Made by a program: the position numbers and the translations under genes
The notes under the pieces: model-generated
Seen by the model: only the letters and a program-made list of their open reading frames with translations
The model's database searches: none
What the model was told of the DNA's origin: nothing
In this document: piece by piece, positions 52,101 to 59,357 of the stretch
How positions within the stretch are numbered: the stretch's first letter is position 1
Layout of the letters: every line of letters starts with the position of its first letter
Assembly: GCA_964643325.1 (NCBI GenBank)
Contig: CAZXSE010000001.1
Location: 1-64,000, forward strand
Reading direction: 5' to 3'
Source: Fredricksoniimonas sp964643325
GTDB taxonomy: Bacteria; Omnitrophota; Gorgyraeia; Zapsychrales; Fredricksoniimonadaceae
Length of the DNA: 64,000 bases

Positions 52101-55100
52101 GACCGGCGCTCCAGCGCCGAGCAGGATCGCGGCCGTGATCCCTTTCTCCCGCGCTTCCTGAGGCGTAATGGAACCGCCGGCAATAAGCCGCGCCAGCATG
52201 ATAACGCCGGCTTCCTGGGCGAGCACGGACTGGTCCCTGCTGATCTTCCTTAACAGGATGTCGACATATCCCTGCTCGCGCATGATGGCCCGCACGTCTT
52301 CCCGGCTCGCCAAATTCCGCGTCTTTAAGATCTCCAAAAAGTCCATCAAGGCATTAAGCGCGTCCTTGTTAAGCTCATTGCTCGCAACCCGCAAGATCCG
52401 CCCGGGCATATCATTCGCGCGGACATCGCCGGCATTGATAAAACCGCCGGCCGCCAGGGTCGCCAGCGCCCGCGCGTAACCCTCGCGCACCTGATTGTAA
52501 GGATCGATCTCCAGGCCGCGCAGAAAAGTCTCCTGCATACCGAGAATATTGATCTTGTTCTCCAGCCGGTCAGGATCAAGCGCGGCCAGCCAGTCGCGGA
52601 ACTGCTCATAGTTCTCGGCATTATCGGGCGCCTGCGCATTGTCTCCCTGCGCCAGCATCTGTTTCAATTCATCGGCCACGGCCTCCGCCGACGCGAGCGG
52701 GACCCTGTACCCGTAACGCTGAAGGATGCCGCCGCAACGATGAAAGAAATCCCGGGAACGCACCTGCTGCAAAACCGCCGGCAACGACAACGCAACCCCC
52801 GGGTCCCTGGCCAGGTGCGCGGCCACAAGCTCCACGCCGGCGGGGCTGCGGATACCGAAATATTCCAGCGAATAAAGATACAGATTAAGCCTTGCCTCGA
52901 CGGTCAGGCGCTCCAGAAGAAGCCTGAGAACATCCGCCTCCAGCTCAAAAACATAGGAGATCAGGCGGGTCGTATAAACAGCGTCGGGATCATTGAGGAC
53001 CTCGATCAAAGGCTCGATGCCGCCCATGGTCATGGCTGTGCGGTTGATGCGGTCCTCAAAAGAATTATCCCCCCGGCTCGTGAACGTCGCCACGGCGTAG
53101 GAACGGACCTGCGCGACGCCGGCCCCGGCCAGCAATCCGGCCGCGGCTTTCATGATCGTCCCCGAAACGACCGAGTCATCGATAAAGATCACGTTCTTCC
53201 CCTGCAAGGCATTCTTGTCCTTGATCGCAAGGTTCGCGCTGGCAAAGGACTCGCGGTCCTCTTTCCGGGCCATATTGCTGTAGGACTGCACGACGGCACG
53301 ATCGCCCTGCAAGCCCGTCTCGATAACAACATGCATCACGCGCAGCTGCCGCGCGACCTCGGCCGCCAGGAGCGACCCCGCGTTGGGAATGGCAAAGCCT
53401 CCGACGCTGGCAACAACCCAGTCCCCGGACCCTTCACGGGCCGCGTCCCCGATGTCAGCGGCGATCCTGTCGAACAGCATGCCGGCATATTTTCGGACCT
53501 CATGCGGACGGCCCAGTTTCAAGAAAGAATACGACTGGCCCAGGATGGATTCTTCCGAAGACCCCTGGTGGATGTTCAGGATCGAAGTAACATTGAGCTT
53601 TGCCCGGTCAGCGCCGCCCTGCCAGGAAAGTTCCACGATGCGCGAACCCCACGGCTGCATCGGGACCCCGGGGCCTTCCTGCGGACTTGCGGGCACCGTG
53701 ATCTTCCGGCGCTGCAATTCCTCCCTCCAGGAAAATGATTCACCAAAACGGCCCCGCAACGCCTTGCCCAGAACAGGATGCTTGCGCGCCATCACATCAA
53801 GATGATCATTGAATTCCTCTTCAAAGTTCTCACCGTAACCTTCCGGCCCCAATGCATTGACCTGATCGACGGCGCGCAAATGGCTGATATCGAACCCCAT
53901 GACCTGGTCCCCGCGAAAATTCACCAGGAATTTCTTAAAATCAATATCCATGATCCCGCGCCGCAAAAGCTCGGCCGCATACGCAATGACATCCTCATAA
54001 ATGCTCACGATCCGCGAAATATCAACATCCTTGCCGGTGAGCAAGAGATCGATATGTTCTGCCGCAGACATCCACGGCACCATTTTCTGGATCAGGTACG
54101 ACGGATCCTCCGGCGACGGGACGAATTCCCCCCGTTCATTGATATCCACGCCTTCGAACGGCGCCATGGCGCCCCCCAGGTACCGGCGCGCCAATCGGTA
54201 GCCCGTCAAAAAGAACGTCGAGCGCTTCCAGTCATTGGCCGCATCAACGCCGTTCCACAATCTTCCGGCCTTGATCACTTCGCCCAATGCCGGGACCCGG
54301 CAAACAAAGAACACATTCCCTTCCGTGTCGATCTCATAATCGAAATCATGCTCCATGCCGAGCCGGCCAAGCGCCATGTGCATCTTGTACGGATACACGA
54401 TCCAGTCGATCCCCTGCTTCATGGTCATCTCTTTGTACGCCCCTGCCACTTTCTGCCTGAGGCCCGGATCATCAAAATCCTCTTTCTTTTCCAGCAACAG
54501 GATCCCCGCGCTCTCCACCACGCCGAAGATCTTGTTCGCAAAGGCGGCGGGCATATCGCGCTCGCCGCGCAGCATGACAAAAGCCCTGATCGTCCCGTCC
54601 ACGCGCCTGGACAAAAGAATATTGAAAGGCACCTTCATCAACTCCAGGAATTCCTCCATACGGGTCAACTCATTGACCAGCACATCCGTGCTTTTGGTCT
54701 CCAGGACCAGCGCCTTGGTGACGAAATCCCCGACCGTGCTGATCGTGATCTCAGGGAACACCAGCAAAGGCTTTGCCGGCGCGCTCTCGATGGGCAGTTC
54801 CCGCTGAAAGATCTTGTAGGACTGATGCTTGATCTTCTGGCCGGCGCCGCGGTAATTGTAGGCGATGCGGAACCCGAAAGGCCCGAGCTCATAAAGCATC
54901 TGGGCCATGGAAACGATCAGCGCGCGCTCAACGACGGGCTCCTGATGGTCCGCCTGGACAACGGTCGCGGTCCTGTCGAAATAAGGATATTTTTCACGGA
55001 CCAGGACGAACCCGTTGCCGATACCCAGATGCTTGCCGCCGGTCACGGCGAGCAGGCCGCACAAAGGGCAGTCGTGCTCATCCTCGATCTTGCGCCAGGC

Positions 55101-57320
55101 GCTTTCCCTGCCGGCCCTTTGTTCATTGAGCATCACCATGACGCCAAGATCATCAAAGGTCTTCACGGGCGCCGCATCAGGGCCGACGCGCCCCAGCAAG
55201 GCCTCGAACTCCCCGCGGACCGTAATATTTCCATCGGCGTCCTTCTCGGTGACATAGCGCTCCGTCGGCTGCCAGTGCATCTGTTCAGCATACAATTTTC
55301 GCCGGGTGGTGGTATGGCCCGAAAAAATGGTCTGGTGGATCGCTTCGAGCTGCTTGGCGTCGATGGTGACCTGTGCCATCTCGTCGCTGATATCGCCCGC
55401 GCTGATCTGATCCCCATTCGGATCGACAATGAACCCCATCAACTCATAAAATGACCAGGTGCCGCCGAAACGCGTCAGGTGATTCTTCTTCTCGGGAAGG
55501 ACATAGACGCCCCGGGGAGTGAATATCACCGAATGCGCGATCTCGGACCTTTGCAGGAACCGTATGTATTTATAAGCCCCTGCCGCCAGGACATCCGTAT
55601 CGGCCGCATGAAAGAAAACCCCGCGCGCGGGATAATCATCCACCATCGATATCTCAAGCCCGTCCTTGCTTTCGATGCGCCTGAGCGGGGCCTCTTCCAG
55701 CGCCGATCTCCCCTCGGGAAGCTGAAGGCCCTGCAAATGAAAATGATTGACCGACGCGCCCGCGGCAAGGCTGTTGAACCCGATCCGGAAACCTTCGAAC
55801 GGCTCCGAGCGCACGAATGCCACGGCTATCCTGATATCCTCCTGTTCCATGATCTGCGGCCGGCGCTTGCTCCTGTCAGGCATGATCAGGAAATGCCGGG
55901 GAGCGAACGGCCATTTCTGAACGATCAAAGCGATCTTTTTTCCAAAAGCATCCCCCTCCCAGAAAACATCCTGTTCATTAAAGTTCCAGCCTGACGGCTG
56001 TTGGGGCTGGATAAAATGGAATTTGCTGATATCAAAAGGAGCTGTCACGGAAACATACGGCTTTTCCGGTTGATGTTTGGACTGACGCCAGGGCGCGTAC
56101 ATGACATAGAACGGGCCGGCGCGCTTGTACTTGATCTCGCGTTGAGGTAAGGCAAAGAATGCGCGCAGCGCCCTGCCCGCTTCTATCCCGTCGGACATCG
56201 CCCTGTCAACAGGCGCCAGGCGGGCCGCGACCACCATGTTCGCGCCTGATGCCCCTGACGGAAGCTGCGCCGGGTCGCTGGTCACGCGATAGGCTTCCCG
56301 GATGCGGTCGAACCCGGCCCCGCCGGAGAAATATTTCCTCGGCACGGCCTCCTGCGTCGCGGGATCCTGCTCCTCACGAATATAATTGAACGCGCCTTGC
56401 TTGAAGGCGGCGACGTACTGTTCCCAGATCTTTTCCCAGGCGGCCTTATCATCAATGTCAATGCCGCCGGTCCTGTTCTGGCCGACAAAAGCGCCGGCAA
56501 GGATGCTTGCCTTGACCTTGTCCTTGAACCATACGGCCAGAATGAGCGACTGATAAACCTGCCTCAAGGCCGCAAGATCCCCGCCTTCATTGACCTCCTG
56601 CTCCAGGACGGGAATAATGACTTCCCGCAGGATGCTCCGGGCCATGTCATCGTCGCCGGGGCTTTGCGCCTGACTGCGGGCCGTATGGTCCGCGTCAAGC
56701 ATCACTTTAAGCCGGCTCTCCACCACATACGCCGCGCCTCTGCCCTCGTACACAACAGCCTTATCCGGAACGACCCAGACCTTGTTGAACGCATCGACCG
56801 GTATTTCCGTCGTGCCATAGCGGCGCTGGGCCTCGGCATAGATCCTGTCCCAGAACTTCTTGCCGACAGGCCCCGCAGGGTCCATCAGCGACGAGGTGAT
56901 CTGCTTGAGAAGATGGTCCTGCAACAAAAGATCGCGGCCCATTTCCGTGACGCCGAAAGCATCCGGCACAATGCGGTCTTTTTCATACGGGGAAAGATTG
57001 ACCCAGAGATCCTGTTCAGGGACCGTAACAGCGGCAAGAAAATACTTGATGAGCCGCGCCGACACAGAAGAAAGCTCCTCTGTTTTGGCTTGCACGCGGC
57101 CCTTATCAAGAATGAAATCGATCCGCAGCGGATCGTCAGGATATATCCTCACGCCCTGCAAAAGAGGGGCCGCGGATACGGGGATCTGCACGGCCTGCGC
57201 CGCCTGCGCATGCGCATACGGGAGCGCGACGATACCGCTGTTGAGCAGGAACGCTGCCAACACAACGGACGTAACGGCCCGGCGCCAGACAAAATGATGC
57301 ATCAACTGCCTGTATCCCAT
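49182..57320 (-). CDS. Giant exported multidomain protein (2712 aa)
   Basis: Signal peptide about 1-38 (VVLAAFLLNSGIVALPYAHA). Residues 40-350 form a conserved-looking region seen, to my knowledge, in Omnitrophota giant proteins (LLQGVRIYPDDPLRIDFILD). Residues 390-680 resemble GDP-hexose/galactose-1-phosphate phosphorylases, with the HIT-type motif VNHFHLQ at 524-530. Residues 700-970 look like a second, degenerate copy with CPLC at 751-754 but no HxHxQ. Residues 970-1160 are unassigned, weakly kinase-like. Residues 1230-1430 resemble a phosphoribosyltransferase (PRPP loop VIFIDDSVVSGT at 1377-1388). Residues 1600-2200 hold about 14 HEAT-like repeats of about 44 aa. Residues 2400-2620 resemble the C-terminal half of KDO transferase. 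The tail DIKFKFDPAMIERLRHA near 2669-2685 is another family mark. The ATG at 57320 is chosen for the signal peptide and the GGGGTGGGG upstream. Confidence 0.85.
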   Translation of the reverse strand: MGYRQLMHHFVWRRAVTSVVLAAFLLNSGIVALPYAHAQAAQAVQIPVSAAPLLQGVRIYPDDPLRIDFILDKGRVQAKTEELSSVSARLIKYFLAAVTVPEQDLWVNLSPYEKDRIVPDAFGVTEMGRDLLLQDHLLKQITSSLMDPAGPVGKKFWDRIYAEAQRRYGTTEIPVDAFNKVWVVPDKAVVYEGRGAAYVVESRLKVMLDADHTARSQAQSPGDDDMARSILREVIIPVLEQEVNEGGDLAALRQVYQSLILAVWFKDKVKASILAGAFVGQNRTGGIDIDDKAAWEKIWEQYVAAFKQGAFNYIREEQDPATQEAVPRKYFSGGAGFDRIREAYRVTSDPAQLPSGASGANMVVAARLAPVDRAMSDGIEAGRALRAFFALPQREIKYKRAGPFYVMYAPWRQSKHQPEKPYVSVTAPFDISKFHFIQPQQPSGWNFNEQDVFWEGDAFGKKIALIVQKWPFAPRHFLIMPDRSKRRPQIMEQEDIRIAVAFVRSEPFEGFRIGFNSLAAGASVNHFHLQGLQLPEGRSALEEAPLRRIESKDGLEISMVDDYPARGVFFHAADTDVLAAGAYKYIRFLQRSEIAHSVIFTPRGVYVLPEKKNHLTRFGGTWSFYELMGFIVDPNGDQISAGDISDEMAQVTIDAKQLEAIHQTIFSGHTTTRRKLYAEQMHWQPTERYVTEKDADGNITVRGEFEALLGRVGPDAAPVKTFDDLGVMVMLNEQRAGRESAWRKIEDEHDCPLCGLLAVTGGKHLGIGNGFVLVREKYPYFDRTATVVQADHQEPVVERALIVSMAQMLYELGPFGFRIAYNYRGAGQKIKHQSYKIFQRELPIESAPAKPLLVFPEITISTVGDFVTKALVLETKSTDVLVNELTRMEEFLELMKVPFNILLSRRVDGTIRAFVMLRGERDMPAAFANKIFGVVESAGILLLEKKEDFDDPGLRQKVAGAYKEMTMKQGIDWIVYPYKMHMALGRLGMEHDFDYEIDTEGNVFFVCRVPALGEVIKAGRLWNGVDAANDWKRSTFFLTGYRLARRYLGGAMAPFEGVDINERGEFVPSPEDPSYLIQKMVPWMSAAEHIDLLLTGKDVDISRIVSIYEDVIAYAAELLRRGIMDIDFKKFLVNFRGDQVMGFDISHLRAVDQVNALGPEGYGENFEEEFNDHLDVMARKHPVLGKALRGRFGESFSWREELQRRKITVPASPQEGPGVPMQPWGSRIVELSWQGGADRAKLNVTSILNIHQGSSEESILGQSYSFLKLGRPHEVRKYAGMLFDRIAADIGDAAREGSGDWVVASVGGFAIPNAGSLLAAEVARQLRVMHVVIETGLQGDRAVVQSYSNMARKEDRESFASANLAIKDKNALQGKNVIFIDDSVVSGTIMKAAAGLLAGAGVAQVRSYAVATFTSRGDNSFEDRINRTAMTMGGIEPLIEVLNDPDAVYTTRLISYVFELEADVLRLLLERLTVEARLNLYLYSLEYFGIRSPAGVELVAAHLARDPGVALSLPAVLQQVRSRDFFHRCGGILQRYGYRVPLASAEAVADELKQMLAQGDNAQAPDNAENYEQFRDWLAALDPDRLENKINILGMQETFLRGLEIDPYNQVREGYARALATLAAGGFINAGDVRANDMPGRILRVASNELNKDALNALMDFLEILKTRNLASREDVRAIMREQGYVDILLRKISRDQSVLAQEAGVIMLARLIAGGSITPQEAREKGITAAILLGAGAPVSINLRTAYVDALQALTEAGLVTGDMVHESGVIGLLLRDLGTDREAGSRKNAVKALRILASGGMIAAGAMTRRVIDALARTIGHDPDVDVRQAAVGVLRALAAREEIMAGMTRRNVIKVIIEELRGNEMLNVRYGDAVVLRELVREGWVNAVEIGKAGVVDLLARGISSDLDDDTREVFADTLGLLVAGGFVTREKARDSISRIIKALSRGFDVSFDEEQARWADVAVLGPLVANGLMRREDIAAEMAGFQAAVWHRFIDQKTLFDSRDESTAMLKRLIADGFMTRQDLEDKNIIASLWDMVLMDVDGDMRKTAVGILRVLIDRGLANDAEVRAVMEQKKIMAGLLEGARRGASIVRRSANVAGLGALITGGFVTREQILEYGVPGVFLRGALNGSAQMLQRHYAQELEGLFASGLITPADARESGAVELCLRGTSGNMNGFMRKFFIAALEAMVNRKLVAAEGGLSREDVEGMFRRVYDRELSGAALLPYLRMLAIFKDDPAVAYQISGWNSDELREFFWLVDAFVAGVALDAAHPLEGRGEARVRQRLVRDIRSVLSSPSIALARLKERASAALNNSSWRCAVRVYERSSVNAVKGLMASAGLRKDKVVILSDQEMDVDDAKAAFPGHEIYEHHEFKDGDALRLEFHDIGNTHQETRDGVTSMSLSYVPFKYSLPQKMAPEETARLRAALGISVGRQVIVVGSPDNVEFRQFMEAYHALYGKLPHAQRPLIIVGFREARSASELKPLGSLSGQSIVVRNSRNEVWPDMKNNNVLILNTTGELAQMYALRTLAVIGHDRNIAETWGSALYFEGDWTNNMDLKDLFVREGAAVPFSPEDLADLMADADKRRAMAEQGERLIAQYRHEIDRRGKEFAMSIVGSDPVMREQFLGSFRKDALNADKAQGRPADLGGIDLTRERMDIQVVSGGDIKFKFDPAMIERLRHAAGLTPVILDVRPMAMTLPEFLGAAPAR

Positions 57321-57437
57321 GACGAACCCCACCCCTTTATACCTTTTGAATGTATAACATATTATTAGTAGTAATGCTAACGGGGGGGGCACTACAGGGC
57401 GGGGCCTGGATCACATTACAAACAAGGCTTCAAAGAT

Positions 57438-57469
57438 GGCTCGCGATGCATTAAGGCGCATCGTGAGCC
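57438..57469 (-). terminator. Probable terminator of the DUF134-acr3 operon
   Basis: On the minus strand GGCTCACGATGC pairs with GCATCGCGAGCC (one mismatch) around an 8-nt loop, 7 bp after the acr3 stop. The following ATCTTT is a weak T-run. Confidence 0.5.
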
Positions 57470-57475
57470 GCGTTA

Positions 57476-58510
57476 CTAAGGTCTATTTCGAAACCACCTC
57501 GCAACATTCACCAGAAGCAGCATCACCGGCACCTCGATCAACGGACCGATCACGGTCGCAAACGCGATCATTGAATTGATCCCGAAGATGGCCACTGCCA
57601 CCGCGATCGCCAATTCAAAGTCATTGCTCGCCGCTGTGAATGAAACCGCTGTCGCTTGAGCATGATCTGACTTTAGCTTTTTTGAGAACCAATACGTCAC
57701 GAACCACATGACGATAAAATATGCCGTCAAAGGGATCGCGATGCGGATCACATCCAGCGGCAAACGAACGATATGCTCACCCTTTAGCGAGAACATCACA
57801 AAGATCGTAAAAAGAAGGGCGACCAAAGTGATCGGGCTGATCCGCGGAATATAAACCTCATCAAACCACTCGCGCCCTTTTGCCTTGATCAAAACAAACC
57901 GGCTGATGATCCCGGCAAAGAAAGGGATCCCGAGATAGATCAAGACCGTCTTCGCGGATTCCAACATGGAAACCTGAATGTTGACACTCTTGACCAAGCC
58001 AAAGAAATTTAGCGCAAACGTGATAAAGACAAATATGTAAACCGCATAAAGAAGGACCTGGAAAATAGCATTAAAAGCCACCAGCCCGGCGGCAAGCTCT
58101 CTGTCTCCGTCAGAAAGATCATTCCAGACAATAACCATGGCAATGCATCGGGCAAGACCCACCAAAATAACGCCTATCATGTATTCAGGGTGATTGTGCA
58201 GGAAAACAACAGCCAACACGAACATTACAACAGGTCCGATGATCCAGTTCTGTAGAAGGGACAACCCCAAAAGCTTTTTATTGCGAAAAACCTTCCCGAT
58301 CTCTTCATACTTCACCTTCGCCAAGGGTGGATACATCATCAGAATCAGGCCAATGGCGATGGGGATATTGGTCGTCCCGCTTTGGAACTTGTTCCAGAAT
58401 CCCGCAATGCCGGGCGAGAAATATCCCACGCCGACACCGATGGCCATGGCCAGCAAGATCCACACCGTTAAATAACGATCAAGGAACGACAAACCCTTCT
58501 TACTTTTCAT
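57476..58510 (-). CDS. acr3: Arsenite efflux pump, Acr3 family
   Basis: A 344-aa inner-membrane permease of the BASS superfamily with ten predicted helices, extruding arsenite (and possibly antimonite). The conserved Cys122 lies in GLARCIAMVIVWNDLSDGD, the family signature; PLIEVPVMLLLVNVA closes the protein. Length is typical. It overlaps the DUF134 gene by 4 bp and is cotranscribed with it behind an operator-containing promoter. No arsenate reductase is in the window. Confidence 0.93.
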   Translation of the reverse strand: MKSKKGLSFLDRYLTVWILLAMAIGVGVGYFSPGIAGFWNKFQSGTTNIPIAIGLILMMYPPLAKVKYEEIGKVFRNKKLLGLSLLQNWIIGPVVMFVLAVVFLHNHPEYMIGVILVGLARCIAMVIVWNDLSDGDRELAAGLVAFNAIFQVLLYAVYIFVFITFALNFFGLVKSVNIQVSMLESAKTVLIYLGIPFFAGIISRFVLIKAKGREWFDEVYIPRISPITLVALLFTIFVMFSLKGEHIVRLPLDVIRIAIPLTAYFIVMWFVTYWFSKKLKSDHAQATAVSFTAASNDFELAIAVAVAIFGINSMIAFATVIGPLIEVPVMLLLVNVARWFRNRP

Positions 58511-58821
58511 TTTTCTACCTCCATCAAACCCTCTAAAACTCTACAGCAACCGCCTTCGATGCGGATCGCCTTGATATTGACCAGGGCGTCGGCGATCTTC
58601 CTGAGCGCCGAAGTGCTGATCCTTGAGAATGTCGGCCGTGAAACCTTCAGCTTCTTCGCGGCGTCTTCCTGGCGCATCCCCTCCCATAAGGACAAACGAA
58701 CGGCCTCAAATTCATCCAGGGTCAGGCAAACGCCTTTCATTTCTTTGGCGCTCTTGCACCTGGGCTTGAAACAGCGCTCGCCCGGCAGGCATTTGATCCA
58801 TCTGGTCTTTTGCGGACGCAT
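58507..58821 (-). CDS. DUF134-family DNA-binding protein, probable regulator of acr3
   Basis: A 104-aa protein of the DUF134 family. The N-terminus is Cys-rich (CLPGERCFKPRC), followed by LTLDEFEAVRLSLWEGMRQEDAAKKL and a sigma-like helix-turn-helix (VSRPTFSRISTSALRKIADAL), then Cys-Cys near residue 92. Family members are small DNA-binding proteins of unknown signal. Two Cys clusters could bind metal or metalloid. It is the first gene of the arsenite operon and lies 16 bp from a palindromic operator, so autoregulation is likely. Confidence 0.85.
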   Translation of the reverse strand: MRPQKTRWIKCLPGERCFKPRCKSAKEMKGVCLTLDEFEAVRLSLWEGMRQEDAAKKLKVSRPTFSRISTSALRKIADALVNIKAIRIEGGCCRVLEGLMEVEK

Positions 58822-58836
58822 GACAACCTTTCTGGG

Positions 58837-58858
58837 GTTATGAACATTTGTTCATAAC
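58837..58858. promoter_or_regulatory. Palindromic operator of the arsenite operon
   Basis: Perfect 10-bp arms GTTATGAACA and TGTTCATAAC separated by TT. It covers the 3' edge of the -10 box and the transcription start of the DUF134-acr3 promoter, a position expected for a repressor site. The TGAACA/TGTTCA halves resemble SmtB/ArsR-type sites. Confidence 0.8.
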
Positions 58859-58885
58859 TGTAGCGCGAAAATAAAGGCTTGTCAA
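58857..58885 (-). promoter_or_regulatory. Promoter of the DUF134-acr3 operon
   Basis: -35 TTGACA (58880-58885), 17-bp spacer, -10 TACAGT (58857-58862) on the minus strand, with the palindromic operator immediately downstream. Confidence 0.75.
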
Positions 58886-59041
58886 TTGCAAAGACAGGAC
58901 TTGAGAAAGGCTCTTGCAGATCTTGGACGGGACTTTGGGCTCACTGCGTTCGCCCAGTTGATGGCCTTTCCTAAAAAGATCATAGAAGGCCATCAATGAA
59001 CCCGAAAACCGCTACGCGATTTTTTGCGCTGTTCAACCGAA
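58886..59041. other. Intergenic DNA between the arsenite operon and the tRNA-Asp palindrome
   Basis: No gene is seen. An inverted repeat ATGGCCTTTC...GAAGGCCAT with flanking TTGATGG/CCATCAA is centred near 58977, so GATGGCC faces GGCCATC. Otherwise no feature. Confidence 0.5.
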
Positions 59042-59104
59042 GACCCCGCCATTAAGTAAAAAGCCCCCGCCAAAGGCGAGGGCTTTTTACTTAATGGCGG
59101 GGTC
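59042..59104 (-). terminator. 25-bp perfect palindrome overlapping the tRNA-Asp 3' end
   Basis: Arms 59042-59066 and 59080-59104 are exact complements over 25 bp, with extra CGCC/GGCG pairing in the loop. The tRNA-side arm contains the last six acceptor bases, the discriminator and the encoded CCA of tRNA-Asp. It would terminate the tRNA-Val/Asp transcript and can compete with the acceptor stem. Confidence 0.85.
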
Positions 59105-59171
59105 GACGGGACTTGAACCCGCGGTCTCCAGCGTGACAAGCTGATGTGTTAACCAACTACACCACGACCCC
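59095..59171 (-). tRNA. tRNA-Asp (anticodon GTC), CCA encoded
   Basis: A 74-nt cloverleaf (59098-59171) plus genomically encoded CCA (59095-59097). Acceptor stem GGGGTCG with CGACCCC, anticodon loop TTGTCAC with anticodon GTC, T loop TTCAAGT, discriminator G. It is downstream of tRNA-Val in the same transcript. Confidence 0.95.
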
Positions 59172-59188
59172 AAAATCAACTGAATTCA

Positions 59189-59262
59189 TGGGCGGTGCTG
59201 GGATCGAACCAACGACCACTTGAATGTAAATCAAGTGCTCTAACCAGCTGAGCTAACCGCCC
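59189..59262 (-). tRNA. tRNA-Val (anticodon TAC)
   Basis: A 74-nt cloverleaf. Acceptor stem GGGCGGT with ACCGCCC, D arm GCTCAGCTGGTTAGAGC, anticodon loop TTTACAT with anticodon TAC, T loop TTCGATC, discriminator A. CCA is not encoded. It is 17 bp upstream of tRNA-Asp. Confidence 0.95.
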
Positions 59263-59305
59263 AAAACTTCAACAGAACGATATTCACGGCTTCAAAGACG
59301 GTTCA

Positions 59306-59334
59306 AATATACACGATGCGAAAAATGTTGTCAA
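59306..59334 (-). promoter_or_regulatory. Promoter of the tRNA-Val/tRNA-Asp operon
   Basis: -35 TTGACA (59329-59334), 17-bp spacer, -10 TATATT (59306-59311) on the minus strand, about 44 bp before tRNA-Val. Confidence 0.82.
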
Positions 59335-59357
59335 TCACAAATGCCAAAGTCCCCGCC

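Noticed and set aside
53778..55454. A 558-codon open frame antisense to the giant gene
   Set aside because: The sense strand carries the HIT and PRPP motifs; the antisense product has shadow composition.
59042..59104. Integration (att) site at tRNA-Asp
   Set aside because: The repeat of the tRNA 3' end is inverted, not direct, and no integrase or foreign gene is near.
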